Shown here: positions 26,009-34,829 of the stretch, piece after piece
Position numbering within the stretch: position 1 is the stretch's first letter
How the letters are laid out: every line of letters starts with the position of its first letter
Source: Nannocystis sp. RBIL2
GTDB lineage: Bacteria > Myxococcota_A > Polyangia > Nannocystales > Nannocystaceae
Direction: 5' to 3'
Length of the DNA stretch: 64,000 bases
Assembly: GCF_026626745.1 (NCBI RefSeq)
Contig: NZ_JAPNJW010000001.1
Coordinates: 5,130,001-5,194,000 of the forward strand
Program-made: the position numbers and the translations under genes
The notes under the pieces: generated by a model
Told to the model about the DNA's origin: nothing
Database searches by the model: none
What the model saw: only the letters and a program-made list of their open reading frames with translations

Positions 26009-28351
26009 TCAGCCGGCCCCGCGGGTCGGCACCGCGCCGAGCGCCGCGAGCACGCGGTCGGGGGTGAGCGGGAGGTCGCGGACGGCCACGCCGAGCGCGT
26101 CGTGGACGGCGCAGGCGATCGCCGCGGCGGTGGGGATCGTCGACGGCTCGCCGATGCCGATCGCCCCGGTGTTGTTGGCGCCGGTGTCGACCGGCGTGAA
26201 CACCACGTCGATCGAGCGCGGCACGTCGCGCGCGCCGGCGATCTTGTAGGTCTCGAGGTTGGGGTTCAGCATCACCCCGCGCACGCGGTCCATCACGCGC
26301 TGCTCGGTCAGCGCGTAGCTGGTGCCGAGGATCACCCCGCCCTGCACCTGCGAGCGGGCGGTCAGCGGGTTCATCACCTTGCCGCAGTCGTGGACCGCCA
26401 GCACCCGCTCGACCGCGACCACGCCGGTCCAGGTGTCGACGCGCACCTCGGCGAACTGGACCCCGGCGATCTGGTAGCTGTTGCCGCCCATGAATTTGAC
26501 CGGGTAGGCGCCGTACGTCTCGGGCCGGGTGCCGGTGGCGACCACCGCCTCGCCCTCGATCTTCTTGCACAGCTCGGCCCACGCGATCGACTTGCTGCCG
26601 GCGCGCGCCTGGCCTTCGGACCAGGTCACTTCCTCCGGCTTGCGCCCGAGCTGCTTGGCCGCCAGCGCCGTCAGCTGGGTCTTGACCCCCTCGGCCGCCG
26701 CGCGCACCGCCGGCGTCACGCTGGCCGTGGTCACGCTGCCGCCGCTGCCGACCGACGGCCCGAGTTCGCTGTCGCCGAGGCGCACGCGGACGGCCTCGAC
26801 CGGGCGCTGCAGCACCTCGGCGACCACCTGCGCGACCACCGTGGTGATGCCGCCGCCGATGTCCTGCAGGCCGTTCTTGACCTCGACGCTGCCGTCGCGC
26901 AGGACGCTGACCGTGGCGACGACCGCCTTGCCGCGGCCGAAGTCGCCCCAGATCGACGCAGCCACGCCGAAGCCGCGGCGCACCCGGGCCTGCTTGTCGC
27001 GCAGCGCCGCCGCCTGCTTGCGTCCGGCGTCCCAGCCGAACTGCTTGCGGCCGAGCTCGAACTGGTGGCGACGCACCGGGTGCTCGTCGTGCGACAGGCG
27101 CAGGTCGAGCGGATCGAGCTTCAGCTTCTTGGCCAGCTCGTCGATCGCCAGCTCGAGCGCGAACGCCCCCTGCGGGTGCCCGGGCGCGCGCATGGCAGTG
27201 CCGGGCCCGGCGTGGGTGAACACGTCGTGGCTCTCGACCAGGACGTTCGGGCAGCGCGAGTAGATGCCGAACGCGTTGCGCCCGACCCCCGCGCCGGTGC
27301 CGATGCCCGCCGACCCGTGGGCGACCACGTGGATCGCGGTCAGCTTGCCGTCGACGCTGGCCCCGAGCTTCACGTGCTGGCGCGAGTCGGGGCGGTTGCC
27401 GGTGCACAGGTGCTCCTCCTTGCGGTCGAGCAGCAGCCGCACCGGCGCGCCGGCCTGGCGCGCCAGCTCGCCGGCGATGAAGCCCATGCGCGAGCCCGGG
27501 GCCGAGGCGCCGAACTTGGCCCCGAAGCCGCCGCCGAGGAAGTCGGTGTGCACGTGCACGTCGGCCGGCTTGAGCTCGAACACCTCGGCGAACTCGTCGC
27601 GCACGCTGAAGATGCCCTGCGTCGAGCACCACACCGTGGCCGCCTTGGGCCCGTCCCACTGCACGACGATGCTGTGAGTCTCGAGCGCCGAGTGCGTATG
27701 CACCTGCGTGGTGTACGTCGCCTCGTGCGAGACCTTGGCCATGCGCAGGCCCTTGTGCGCGTCGCCCTTCTTCATCGACGGCGAGGTGCGGATGTTTCCG
27801 CGCTGGCCCGCGCTGCCGCCCGCGCCCGGCTCGTCGCCCTCGGTGCTGCGCTCGGTGACCTTGCCGCGGTGGACCAGCGGCGCGCCGTCCTGCATCGCCG
27901 CCGCGGTGTCGACCACGAACGGCTCCGTCTTGTAGCCGACGGCGATCGCCCGCAGCGCCGCCTCGGCCTGCTCCGGCGTCTTCGCGGCCACCGCGGCGAT
28001 GTCCTGGCCGGCGAAGATCACCCGCTCGCCGGGCTTCACCAGCGCCAGCACTGCCGACACGCCCGGCTGCGACTGGGCCGGCGCGACGTCGATCGACTCG
28101 ACCACCGCGCACGGGTGCGGGCTGCGCAGCACCGCCGCCCACAACGCGTTCGGCGGCACGATGTCGTGGGTGTACTTCGCCGCGCCCGAGACCTTGAGCG
28201 GCGCCTCGACGCGCGGGTGCGGCTTGCCGACCACCTTGAGCTCGCTGCGCGCGTCCCACGGCTTCGGCTCGCCGGCCGGCAGCTGGACCTCGATGTCGCG
28301 CAGCTGCTCGGCGAACCCGACCTTGAGCGTGACCCTCTGATCGTCCGGCAC
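26009..28351 (-). CDS. Molybdenum hydroxylase large subunit (PaoC/XdhA-like)
   Basis: 780 aa. Binds the molybdenum cofactor and hydroxylates aldehydes, purines or N-heterocycles. Motifs: the N-terminal hammerhead PHPRVEAPLKVSGAAKYTHD, GGGFGAKFG (about 270), AMRAPGHPQGAF (about 388), DIGGGITTVVAQ, and the catalytic Glu in IGIGEPS near the end. The start at GTG 28351 follows GGAGGGAG with about 10 nt spacing, 2 nt after the stop of the 2Fe-2S subunit. The closest architecture is the periplasmic aldehyde oxidoreductase PaoABC. Substrate not predictable. Confidence 0.9.
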   Translation of the reverse strand: MPDDQRVTLKVGFAEQLRDIEVQLPAGEPKPWDARSELKVVGKPHPRVEAPLKVSGAAKYTHDIVPPNALWAAVLRSPHPCAVVESIDVAPAQSQPGVSAVLALVKPGERVIFAGQDIAAVAAKTPEQAEAALRAIAVGYKTEPFVVDTAAAMQDGAPLVHRGKVTERSTEGDEPGAGGSAGQRGNIRTSPSMKKGDAHKGLRMAKVSHEATYTTQVHTHSALETHSIVVQWDGPKAATVWCSTQGIFSVRDEFAEVFELKPADVHVHTDFLGGGFGAKFGASAPGSRMGFIAGELARQAGAPVRLLLDRKEEHLCTGNRPDSRQHVKLGASVDGKLTAIHVVAHGSAGIGTGAGVGRNAFGIYSRCPNVLVESHDVFTHAGPGTAMRAPGHPQGAFALELAIDELAKKLKLDPLDLRLSHDEHPVRRHQFELGRKQFGWDAGRKQAAALRDKQARVRRGFGVAASIWGDFGRGKAVVATVSVLRDGSVEVKNGLQDIGGGITTVVAQVVAEVLQRPVEAVRVRLGDSELGPSVGSGGSVTTASVTPAVRAAAEGVKTQLTALAAKQLGRKPEEVTWSEGQARAGSKSIAWAELCKKIEGEAVVATGTRPETYGAYPVKFMGGNSYQIAGVQFAEVRVDTWTGVVAVERVLAVHDCGKVMNPLTARSQVQGGVILGTSYALTEQRVMDRVRGVMLNPNLETYKIAGARDVPRSIDVVFTPVDTGANNTGAIGIGEPSTIPTAAAIACAVHDALGVAVRDLPLTPDRVLAALGAVPTRGAG

Positions 28352-28353
28352 GG

Positions 28354-28986
28354 CTACGCGCTCCCTCCGGCGGCGTCGAGCACCGCCGCCACCACGTTGG
28401 GGTAAGTGCCGCAACGGCACAGGTTGCCGGCGATCGCGGCCTCGACGTCCTCGCGCCCCAGCTTCTGCCCGCGCGTCCGCTCGAGCAGCCCCTGGCACGA
28501 CATCAACATGCCCGAGGTGCAGAACCCGCACTGCAGCGCGTCGTGGCGGATGAACGCCTGCTGCAGCACCGACAGCTTGCCGCCGGGCGCCAGGCCCTCG
28601 ACCGTCGTCACCGCCGCGCCGGCGACGTCGTGCGCCAGAGTCATGCAGCTGTTGCGCGCCACGCCGTCGATCAACACCGTGCAGGCCCCGCAGGCCCCGC
28701 GGTCGCACACGACCTTGGTGCCGGTGAAGCGCAGCTGCTCGCGCAGCGCCGCCAGCAAGGTGACGTGCGGCGCGACCTCGACGGTCTTGGCCTCGCCGTT
28801 GAGCGTGAAGGCCAGCGGCGCCGGACCCGGCCCGAGCGCGGCCTCGCCGGCGCCGGGCCCGGCCGCGTCGCCGTGCTCCTCTGTGGTGGTGGGCGGGCGC
28901 TCGCTCGGCTTGCAGCCGGCGAGCAGGCCCGCGGTGCCGATGCCGCGGAAGAGCCCGCGACGGGTAATGCCAGCCCGATCGGACAT
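28354..28986 (-). CDS. Molybdenum hydroxylase 2Fe-2S subunit with Tat signal
   Basis: 210 aa. The Tat-type leader ITRRGLFRGIGTAGLLAGC also ends in a possible lipobox Cys. A Pro/Gly-rich linker follows, then a plant-type ferredoxin [2Fe-2S] domain (CDRGACGACTV and a following Cys) and the all-helical [2Fe-2S] domain (CGFCTSG, CRCGTYPNV). The assembled complex is thus probably exported by Tat and anchored or periplasmic, like PaoABC. It is first in the operon. The start at ATG 28986 keeps the leader short; a GTG three codons upstream is possible. Confidence 0.9.
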   Translation of the reverse strand: MSDRAGITRRGLFRGIGTAGLLAGCKPSERPPTTTEEHGDAAGPGAGEAALGPGPAPLAFTLNGEAKTVEVAPHVTLLAALREQLRFTGTKVVCDRGACGACTVLIDGVARNSCMTLAHDVAGAAVTTVEGLAPGGKLSVLQQAFIRHDALQCGFCTSGMLMSCQGLLERTRGQKLGREDVEAAIAGNLCRCGTYPNVVAAVLDAAGGSA

Positions 28987-29036
28987 CAGGGCCACGGTAC
29001 CACGGCGCCCGGACCGCGTATACTCCCGCCCGCTGC

Positions 29037-29684
29037 ATGCAGACCGACCCTTCGCTGCAACCTCTGCTGGGCCTCGCCGACTTCGTCGCGTTCGTGACCG
29101 ACTTCGGCCGCGAGCTCGGTGAGCTCCCGACGTCGGCGGCGCTGACTGCGGGCCTGTCCCTCGAGACAGCCACGCCCCTGCCTCGCCCCGACGACCGCGT
29201 CCGCGCCGCCGTGCGAGATCTGCTGCGCAAGGCCGGCTTCAAGCCGACCGGGCGCAGCAAGCCCGCCTCGGAGTACCTGCTCAAGGCGGCCGGTGACGGC
29301 AGCCTCGGCAGCATCAACGCCGCGGTCGACGCCTGCAACGTCGCCTCGCTCCACAGCGGCCTGCCGATCAGCGTCGTCGACACCGACCGCGCGGTCCCTC
29401 CTTATTCCCTCGGCGTGCCCGCCATGGGCACCAGCTACGTGTTCAACGCCAGCGGCCAGGTCATCGACATCGGCGGCCTGGTCTCGCTGCTGGACGCCGA
29501 GGGCCCGTGCGCCGGCCCGGTCAAGGACTCGCAGCGCACCAAGACCCACCCCGGCACCCGCCGCACCCTGTCGATCGTCTGGGGCACCAGCCAGCTGCCC
29601 GGCCTCGCCGCCGCCACCGCCGCCTACTACCGCGAGCTGCTGCACGGCCTCGGCGCCACCACCGAGCTCGTCACCTTCTCCTGA
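29037..29684 (+). CDS. B3/4 (tRNA-synthetase editing-like) domain protein
   Basis: 215 aa. The central part DDRVRAAVRDLLRKAGFKPT, GRSKPASEYLLKA, GSINAAVDACNVASLHSGLP and GVPAMGTSYVFNASG matches the stand-alone B3/4 domain found in PheRS beta (PheT) and free proteins. In PheRS this domain edits mis-charged tRNA. Free versions may hydrolyse aminoacyl or peptide substrates, which is unproven. It diverges from the molybdenum hydroxylase operon. A TGTCC-type palindrome at 29153-29170 encodes LSLETA inside the gene. Confidence 0.8.
   Translation: MQTDPSLQPLLGLADFVAFVTDFGRELGELPTSAALTAGLSLETATPLPRPDDRVRAAVRDLLRKAGFKPTGRSKPASEYLLKAAGDGSLGSINAAVDACNVASLHSGLPISVVDTDRAVPPYSLGVPAMGTSYVFNASGQVIDIGGLVSLLDAEGPCAGPVKDSQRTKTHPGTRRTLSIVWGTSQLPGLAAATAAYYRELLHGLGATTELVTFS
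29153..29170. repeat. TGTCC-type palindrome inside the B3/4 gene
   Basis: CCTGTCCCTCGAGACAGC: arms CTGTC/GACAG. It is read in frame as LSLET, the same pentapeptide as at the end of the ATP-grasp gene. Confidence 0.7.
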
Positions 29685-29686
29685 GG

Positions 29687-29732
29687 ACATGCCCTCCAGG
29701 GCATGTTCTTCGGGACATGCCCTTCAGGGCAC
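29687..29732. repeat. Two adjacent palindromes between convergent genes
   Basis: The first is ACATGCCC, loop TCCA, GGGCATGT (29687-29706). The second is ATGCCC, loop TTCA, GGGCAC (29717-29732), joined by TCTTCGGGAC. The second overlaps the stop codon of the phoD-like gene. A convergent-terminator role is plausible. Confidence 0.75.
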
Positions 29733-31379
29733 CTGAATCCCCGCCACCCCGGCGAGCACGGTCAGCTCGGCCTCGGTCTCGATCGCGGCGGTCTCGGCCT
29801 CGATGGTGTCGACGATCCGGAAGCGCGCCCGCAGCTCGGTGCGCGACAGGTCGACCGTCACGTAGCCGCGCGAGTGGGCATTGAAGTACTTGATCTGCGG
29901 GATCGTGCTGACCAACTGCTCGATGGTCTCGGGCGGCACGTCGGTCTCCGAGCTCGAAGTGATCGAGGTCGTGACGATCTCGACCGCCACCACCGGCGTG
30001 TTGGTGTCGCCCGCGACCGCGTTGAGGTCGCCCATGCCGCCGACGTGCAGGTCGCCCGCGAGGATCACCACGTTGTCGAGCTGCTCGCCGGCCAGGAAGT
30101 CGAGCATGCGCTGGCGCGCCTTCGGATAGCCGTCCCACTGGTCCCAGTTGATCAGCAGCCCGCTGAAGTCGACCTTTGAGAACACGATCTGCTGGGCGAT
30201 CAGCTTCCAGATCGCCGGCGACGCCGAGAGCCCTTCGGTCAGCCACGCCTCCTGCTCCGGGCCGAGCATGTCGCCGTCCTCGGTCTCGAGCTCGCCGCAG
30301 TCCTCGCCCGGCTCGTCCATGCACAGCTGGTCGGTGCGGTACTGGCGGGTGTCCAACAGAAACACCTCGGCCAGGTCGCCCCACGAGAACTTGCGGTAGA
30401 TCGCCAGCCCCTCCGGCGTCGGCGGCCCGACGCGGATCGGCATGTGCTCGTAGAAGGCCTGGTACGCGGCTGTCCTGCGGGCCAGGAACTCGGGGTCGTC
30501 GACCGCCGAGATGTCGGCCACGTAGTTGTTGTCGACCTCGTGGTCGTCCCAGATCACCGCCCACGGGAACCGGTGATGCGCCGCCTGCAGCTGCGCGTCG
30601 CCGCGGTACAGCGCGTAGCGGTCGCGGTAGTCGAGCAGGGTGCGGCACTCCTCGCTCATGTGCGAGCGGACCGGTCCGCTGTCGCCGTTTTCGTAGATGT
30701 AGTCACCGAGGAACAGCACCAGGTCGAGCTCCTCGGCGGCGACGTGGGCGTAGGCGGTGTAGTAACCGGTGGTGAAGCGCTGGCAGCTCGCCGAGGCCAG
30801 GCGCAGCCGCTCGGGCGCGCTGTCCGGGGCCGGCAGCGTGCGCGTGCGGCCGACCGGGCTGGTGTAGTCGCCGACGTGAAAGCGGTAGAAGTACCAGCTG
30901 TCGGCCTGTAGCCCCGTGGCGTCGACGTGCACCGAGTGGGCGAACGCCGGCTCGGCGAGCGCCTCGCCGCTGGCGACGACGTCGGCGAAGGCCTCGTCGG
31001 TCGCGACCTCCCACGCGACCGCGATCGCGGTCTCGGGCATCCCCCCGCCGGCGAGCGGATCGGGCGCGAGGCGGGTCCAGAGGATCACGCGGTCGGCGAG
31101 CGGATCTCCCGAAGCCACCCCGAGAGTGAACGGCGGCCCCGGCAGCGTCGGCTCGCCGGTGGTCCCGGTGGTCGTGGTCGGCGCGTCGGTCGTCGTCGGC
31201 GTCGCCTCGGTCGAGGTGCCGGTCGTGCCAGAGCTGCTGACCTCGCCGGACCCGTCGGTGCCCCCGGAGACCCCGCCGCAGGCGCTCGCCGAGGCCGCAG
31301 CGACCACCTGCCACAGGAATTCGCGGCGCGTCGGGGCGGTGCGGGGTCGCGGGCGAGGCGGGCGCGGCGGCGAGGTCAT
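29724..31379 (-). CDS. phoD: Alkaline phosphatase D family protein
   Basis: 551 aa. The Tat leader (PTRREFLWQVVAAASASACGG) combines a twin-Arg motif and a lipobox-like Cys. A Thr-rich stalk with TTTTGTTGEP precedes the PhoD N-terminal beta domain (GVASGDPLADRVILWTRL) and the metallophosphatase domain: FLGDYIYE (about 222), WDDHEVDNNY (about 279), LLDTRQYR and GDLHVGG (about 443). PhoD enzymes are Ca2+/Fe3+ phosphodi- and monoesterases that release phosphate. The upstream gene is divergent. Surface anchoring via the stalk is inferred. Confidence 0.9.
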   Translation of the reverse strand: MTSPPRPPRPRPRTAPTRREFLWQVVAAASASACGGVSGGTDGSGEVSSSGTTGTSTEATPTTTDAPTTTTGTTGEPTLPGPPFTLGVASGDPLADRVILWTRLAPDPLAGGGMPETAIAVAWEVATDEAFADVVASGEALAEPAFAHSVHVDATGLQADSWYFYRFHVGDYTSPVGRTRTLPAPDSAPERLRLASASCQRFTTGYYTAYAHVAAEELDLVLFLGDYIYENGDSGPVRSHMSEECRTLLDYRDRYALYRGDAQLQAAHHRFPWAVIWDDHEVDNNYVADISAVDDPEFLARRTAAYQAFYEHMPIRVGPPTPEGLAIYRKFSWGDLAEVFLLDTRQYRTDQLCMDEPGEDCGELETEDGDMLGPEQEAWLTEGLSASPAIWKLIAQQIVFSKVDFSGLLINWDQWDGYPKARQRMLDFLAGEQLDNVVILAGDLHVGGMGDLNAVAGDTNTPVVAVEIVTTSITSSSETDVPPETIEQLVSTIPQIKYFNAHSRGYVTVDLSRTELRARFRIVDTIEAETAAIETEAELTVLAGVAGIQVP

Positions 31380-31483
31380 GCGCGGCCAGGATAGCGGAAC
31401 GCGCGCCCCGCCGGTCCCGGCCGCGTCGCGCTCGCGTGACATCGGAGCGCGCCGACCTCGCCTCGCCGGTACACTCGCCGCGC

Positions 31484-33343
31484 ATGCGATTCTCGCCGCT
31501 CCTCCTCGCCCTCGCGCTCGGCGGCGCGTGTGCGACGGCCGTCGCCGCCCCGGCGCCTGCGCCCGCCGACTGGTCGGCGCGCGAGCGCAAGCAGCTGGTC
31601 CAGTACGAGGTGGCGCTGGCCGCCCCCGAGTCGCGCTGGCTCGAGGTCGTCATGACAGTCGAGCGCCCCCGCGGCCGCCGCAGCGACGTCGCCCTGCCGG
31701 CGTGGATCCCCGGCTCCTACCTGGTCCGCGACTTCGCCCGCAACCTCGACGGCATCGAGGTCACCGACCTCGCCGGGGTGTCGCTGCCGGTCGAGCGCCT
31801 GGACAAACAGACATGGCGCATCGGACATGGCGGAAAGAGCTTCCGCGCCCGCTACCGGGTGTGGGCCGACGAGCCGGGGGTGCGCACCAGCGTGGTCGAC
31901 GACAGCCACGCGACCCTCAACGGCACCGGCCTGTTCCTCTACCTCGTCGGCGAGACCGCGCGCCCGGCCGAGCTGCGCTTCACCGGCCTGCCCGCGAACT
32001 GGACCGTCCACGGCGCCTTGCCGCAGCCGAGCCCCGGCACCTTGCGCGCGTCCTCGTACGACGTCCTGGTCGACTCGCCGCTCGAGCTCGGCACCCCGGT
32101 GGTCCACGCGTGGGACGAGGGCGGCACGCGCGTCGAGCTGGTGTTCTCGGCCCCGGGCGGCAGCAACGCCGACACCGAGCGGCTGGCCCGCGAGCTGAGG
32201 CCCGTGGTCCACGCCTTCGCCGAGGCGATGGGCGGCCTGCCGACCTCGCGCTACGTGTTCCTGATGCTGGCCGACGAGAAGGGCGACGGCGGGCTCGAGC
32301 ACGCCGACAGCACGCTCATGCGTGTCCCTCGGGACATGTTCCAAGATGAAGGCGGCTACCGCCGCGCGCTCCACCTCGCCAGCCACGAGTTCTTCCACCT
32401 GTGGAACGCCAAGCGCCTGCGCGACGCGGCGCTCGTGCCATACGACTATGCGCGCGAGGATTACAGCCAGCTGCTGTGGTTCCACGAGGGCTTCACCGAG
32501 ACCGTCGAGAACCAGATCCTCGTGCGCGCCGGGGCCACCAGCCCCGACGAGTTCCTGCGCGAGCTGGCGACCGCGTGGACCGCCTACTTGCAAAAGCCCG
32601 GGCGCAACCACGTGCCGCTGACGCAGGCCAGCGTCGAGGCGTGGGTCAAGCAGTACAAGCCGTCGCCCGGCCACTTCACCACCACCATCAGCTACTACGA
32701 GAAGGGCCACCTCGCCGGCGTGTGCCTCGACCTCGAGCTGCGGCTGCGCTCGCGCGGCAAGGGCTCGCTGCTCGGCGTGTTCCGCCGGCTGATGGCCAGC
32801 CACGGCGCGCGCGGCAAGGGCATCACGTTCGACGACATCGTCGCCGCCGCGTCGGCCGAGGCGGGCAGCGACGTGCGCGACTTCTTCCGCCGCTACATCG
32901 AGGGCACCGACGAGCTTCCGCTTCCCGCGCAGCTGGCGCGAATGGGCCTCGACGTCGAGATTCGCGCGCCGTCGGCAGGTGAGTCCTCTCCGCTGGCAGC
33001 TCGCCGCAAACAGGGCTGGACCGGAATCGTGTTCACCGACAACGCGATCCGCAGCGTCGCTCCGGGCTCGCCGGCAGAGCTCGCCGGCCTCCTGCCCGGA
33101 GACGAGGTCGTCGCGGTCGCGGCTCGCCGCACCCGCACCGGCGAGGAGGCCACCGAACGCCTGATGGACCACGCTCCCGGGCAGTCGGTCGAAGTCGCCC
33201 TCTTCCGCGGCGGTCGCCTGCTGCAGCGACGAGTCACCATCGCCGACGACCCGCGCAAGGCGTTCCGCTTCGCCGCCTCGTCGACACCAGAACCTGGTGT
33301 CCGCGAACTGCGGGACGCTTGGCTCGCCGGTCCGGCGAAGTGA
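31484..33343 (+). CDS. M61 family metallopeptidase with PDZ domain
   Basis: 619 aa with signal peptide (MRFSPLLLALALGGACATAVA). The M61 N-terminal beta domain includes LPAWIPGSYLVRDFARN. The zinc site is HEFFHLWNAKRLR (about 301-313) with the third ligand in LLWFHEGFTE (about 334). A PDZ-like domain (VAPGSPAELAGLLPGDEVV, about 525-590) closes the protein. Characterised relatives are glycyl aminopeptidases, and the order matches them. A palindrome at 32323-32336 encodes RVPRDM inside the gene. Confidence 0.92.
   Translation: MRFSPLLLALALGGACATAVAAPAPAPADWSARERKQLVQYEVALAAPESRWLEVVMTVERPRGRRSDVALPAWIPGSYLVRDFARNLDGIEVTDLAGVSLPVERLDKQTWRIGHGGKSFRARYRVWADEPGVRTSVVDDSHATLNGTGLFLYLVGETARPAELRFTGLPANWTVHGALPQPSPGTLRASSYDVLVDSPLELGTPVVHAWDEGGTRVELVFSAPGGSNADTERLARELRPVVHAFAEAMGGLPTSRYVFLMLADEKGDGGLEHADSTLMRVPRDMFQDEGGYRRALHLASHEFFHLWNAKRLRDAALVPYDYAREDYSQLLWFHEGFTETVENQILVRAGATSPDEFLRELATAWTAYLQKPGRNHVPLTQASVEAWVKQYKPSPGHFTTTISYYEKGHLAGVCLDLELRLRSRGKGSLLGVFRRLMASHGARGKGITFDDIVAAASAEAGSDVRDFFRRYIEGTDELPLPAQLARMGLDVEIRAPSAGESSPLAARRKQGWTGIVFTDNAIRSVAPGSPAELAGLLPGDEVVAVAARRTRTGEEATERLMDHAPGQSVEVALFRGGRLLQRRVTIADDPRKAFRFAASSTPEPGVRELRDAWLAGPAK
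32323..32336. repeat. TGTCC-type palindrome inside the M61 gene
   Basis: TGTCC, loop CTCG, GGACA with flanking G and T. It is in frame within the catalytic domain, about 50 bp before the zinc-site codons. Confidence 0.7.
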
Positions 33344-33397
33344 CGCGCGCGCTCCCGCGAACGATCACCTAGACCCGCGCATGAGGTGCGCTTCATA

Positions 33398-33417
33398 ATG
33401 TCCCGAAGGACATGTCC
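33398..33417. repeat. Intergenic TGTCC palindromes before the NtrC-type gene
   Basis: ATGTCC, loop CGAA, GGACAT (33398-33413) merges with the perfect palindrome GGACATGTCC (33408-33417). It lies about 50 bp upstream of the proposed ATG 33469 and could be in its leader. Confidence 0.75.
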
Positions 33418-33468
33418 TCACGCGGGCCGGCCCTGCGGCCGCCATCCTTCCGCGTCTACTATGATGGT

Positions 33469-34512
33469 ATGGACAGCGCGCATCCCGAGGCTCACGGGGA
33501 GATAGGGCCCTCGTTCTCGCCGGGCGAGAAGCGCGACCCGACGCTCCGCTCCCGCAGCTCGCTCCGCGCCGACGACCTGATCGGCCGCTCGCCGCCGATG
33601 ATCGAGCTGCTGCGCCAGCTCTCGCTGCTGGCTCCCCTCGACGTCTCGGTCCTGCTCACCGGACCCTCGGGCACCGGCAAGACCCACGTCGCCCGCGTGA
33701 TGCACGCCTCGAGCCCGCGGGCCGCCGCCGGCAACTTCGTCGAGCTCAGTTGCGCCAACCTGCCCGACAACCTCGTCGAGAGCGAGCTGTTCGGCGCGGC
33801 CCCGGGCGCCCACTCGACCGCGGTCAAGGCGGTCGAGGGCAAGGTGTTCGCCGCCCGCGGCGGCACCCTCCTGTTCGACGAGATCGCCGAGCTCTCGCTG
33901 CCCGCGCAGGCCAAGCTGCTGCAGCTGCTGCAATCGCGCGAGTACTACCCGCTCGGCGCCAGCCGCCCGCGCGCCGCCGACGTGCGGGTGATCGCCGCCA
34001 CCAACTGCGACCTCAAGGCCCGCGTCGCCCGCCGCGAGTTCCGCGAGGACCTGTACTACCGCCTCCACGTGGTCCCGATCCGCGTGCCCTCGCTGGCCGA
34101 GCGGCGCGACGACATCCCCGAGCTCGCCCAGCACTTCTGCGTCCGCGCGTGCGTGCGCCACCGCCTGCCGCCGCTGCGCCTGTCCCAATGGACACTCGCC
34201 ACCGCCCAGGCCGCGAGCTGGCCGGGCAACATCCGCGAGCTCGCCAACGCAGTCGAGGCCGCGGTCATCCGCGCCGTCGGCGAGGACGCGCGCGAGGTCG
34301 AGACGCGCCACTTGTTCCCTGACCGTGAGGACAGGTACGAAAGCGCAGGCCCGCTCAACTACCGCGAGGCGCTGCGCCGCTTCCAGACCCAGCTGGTCCG
34401 CAGCGCGCTCGAGGACAGCAATTGGAACGTCGCCGAGGCCGCGCGCCGGCTCGCGCTCACGCGCGCGCACATCTACAACTTGATGCAGACGCTGGACATC
34501 TCGCGCCCCTGA
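33469..34512 (+). CDS. NtrC-type AAA+ regulator lacking canonical GAFTGA
   Basis: 347 aa. AAA+ core with Walker A GPSGTGKTH (about 65), Walker B GGTLLFDEI (about 133), and an Arg-finger region with REFREDLYYRL. The C-terminal Fis-type HTH is NWNVAEAARRLALTRAHIYN (about 318). The loop that contacts sigma-54 should read GAFTGA; here ELFGAAPGAHSTAVKA stands in its place. No receiver, FHA, GAF or PAS domain is present. It could regulate without sigma-54, as TyrR does, or have a divergent loop. ATG 33412 is an alternative start lying within the palindrome. Confidence 0.85.
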   Translation: MDSAHPEAHGEIGPSFSPGEKRDPTLRSRSSLRADDLIGRSPPMIELLRQLSLLAPLDVSVLLTGPSGTGKTHVARVMHASSPRAAAGNFVELSCANLPDNLVESELFGAAPGAHSTAVKAVEGKVFAARGGTLLFDEIAELSLPAQAKLLQLLQSREYYPLGASRPRAADVRVIAATNCDLKARVARREFREDLYYRLHVVPIRVPSLAERRDDIPELAQHFCVRACVRHRLPPLRLSQWTLATAQAASWPGNIRELANAVEAAVIRAVGEDAREVETRHLFPDREDRYESAGPLNYREALRRFQTQLVRSALEDSNWNVAEAARRLALTRAHIYNLMQTLDISRP

Positions 34513-34829
34513 CCGCGCGTCCGCTCGCGTGAACGGCCTACGCGCCGTCGGCGATGGACGACCCTGTCCACGCGACATGACATCCGCGAAACCCGAGGTC
34601 GGCCGCGGGCGTCCCCGCGCGTGGCCACGCCCCGCGCGTCCCCGCCGGTGCCCGCGACCCCGCCCGATCCTGCGGAGATCCAGCAGACCGGGCCGAACCC
34701 GGCGTCTACTCCGGTGGACACCGTCGGACGCCCGCCGTCGCGCGCCGTGGACAACGAGGCCGCCCACAACCGCGGGCGCCTCGTTGCGCGCCTGGAATGT
34801 GATCTGCAACTCGGGCGGACCGAGCCGTC
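34513..34829. other. Intergenic region, possible small ORF
   Basis: 317 bp between the regulator and the heme-oxygenase-like gene. A frame from GTG 34621 to the stop at 34833 (70 aa, Pro-rich first half) overlaps the next ATG as ATGA. I see no family and no good ribosome site, so it is left uncalled. TGTCC half-sites occur at 34564 (CCTGTCC) and just inside the next gene at 34859. Confidence 0.35.

Noticed and set aside
26102..28405. 767-codon forward frame across the molybdenum hydroxylase gene
   Set aside because: Antisense shadow of the large subunit, rich in His/Arg/Leu with no motif, while the minus strand has complete family motifs and a ribosome site.
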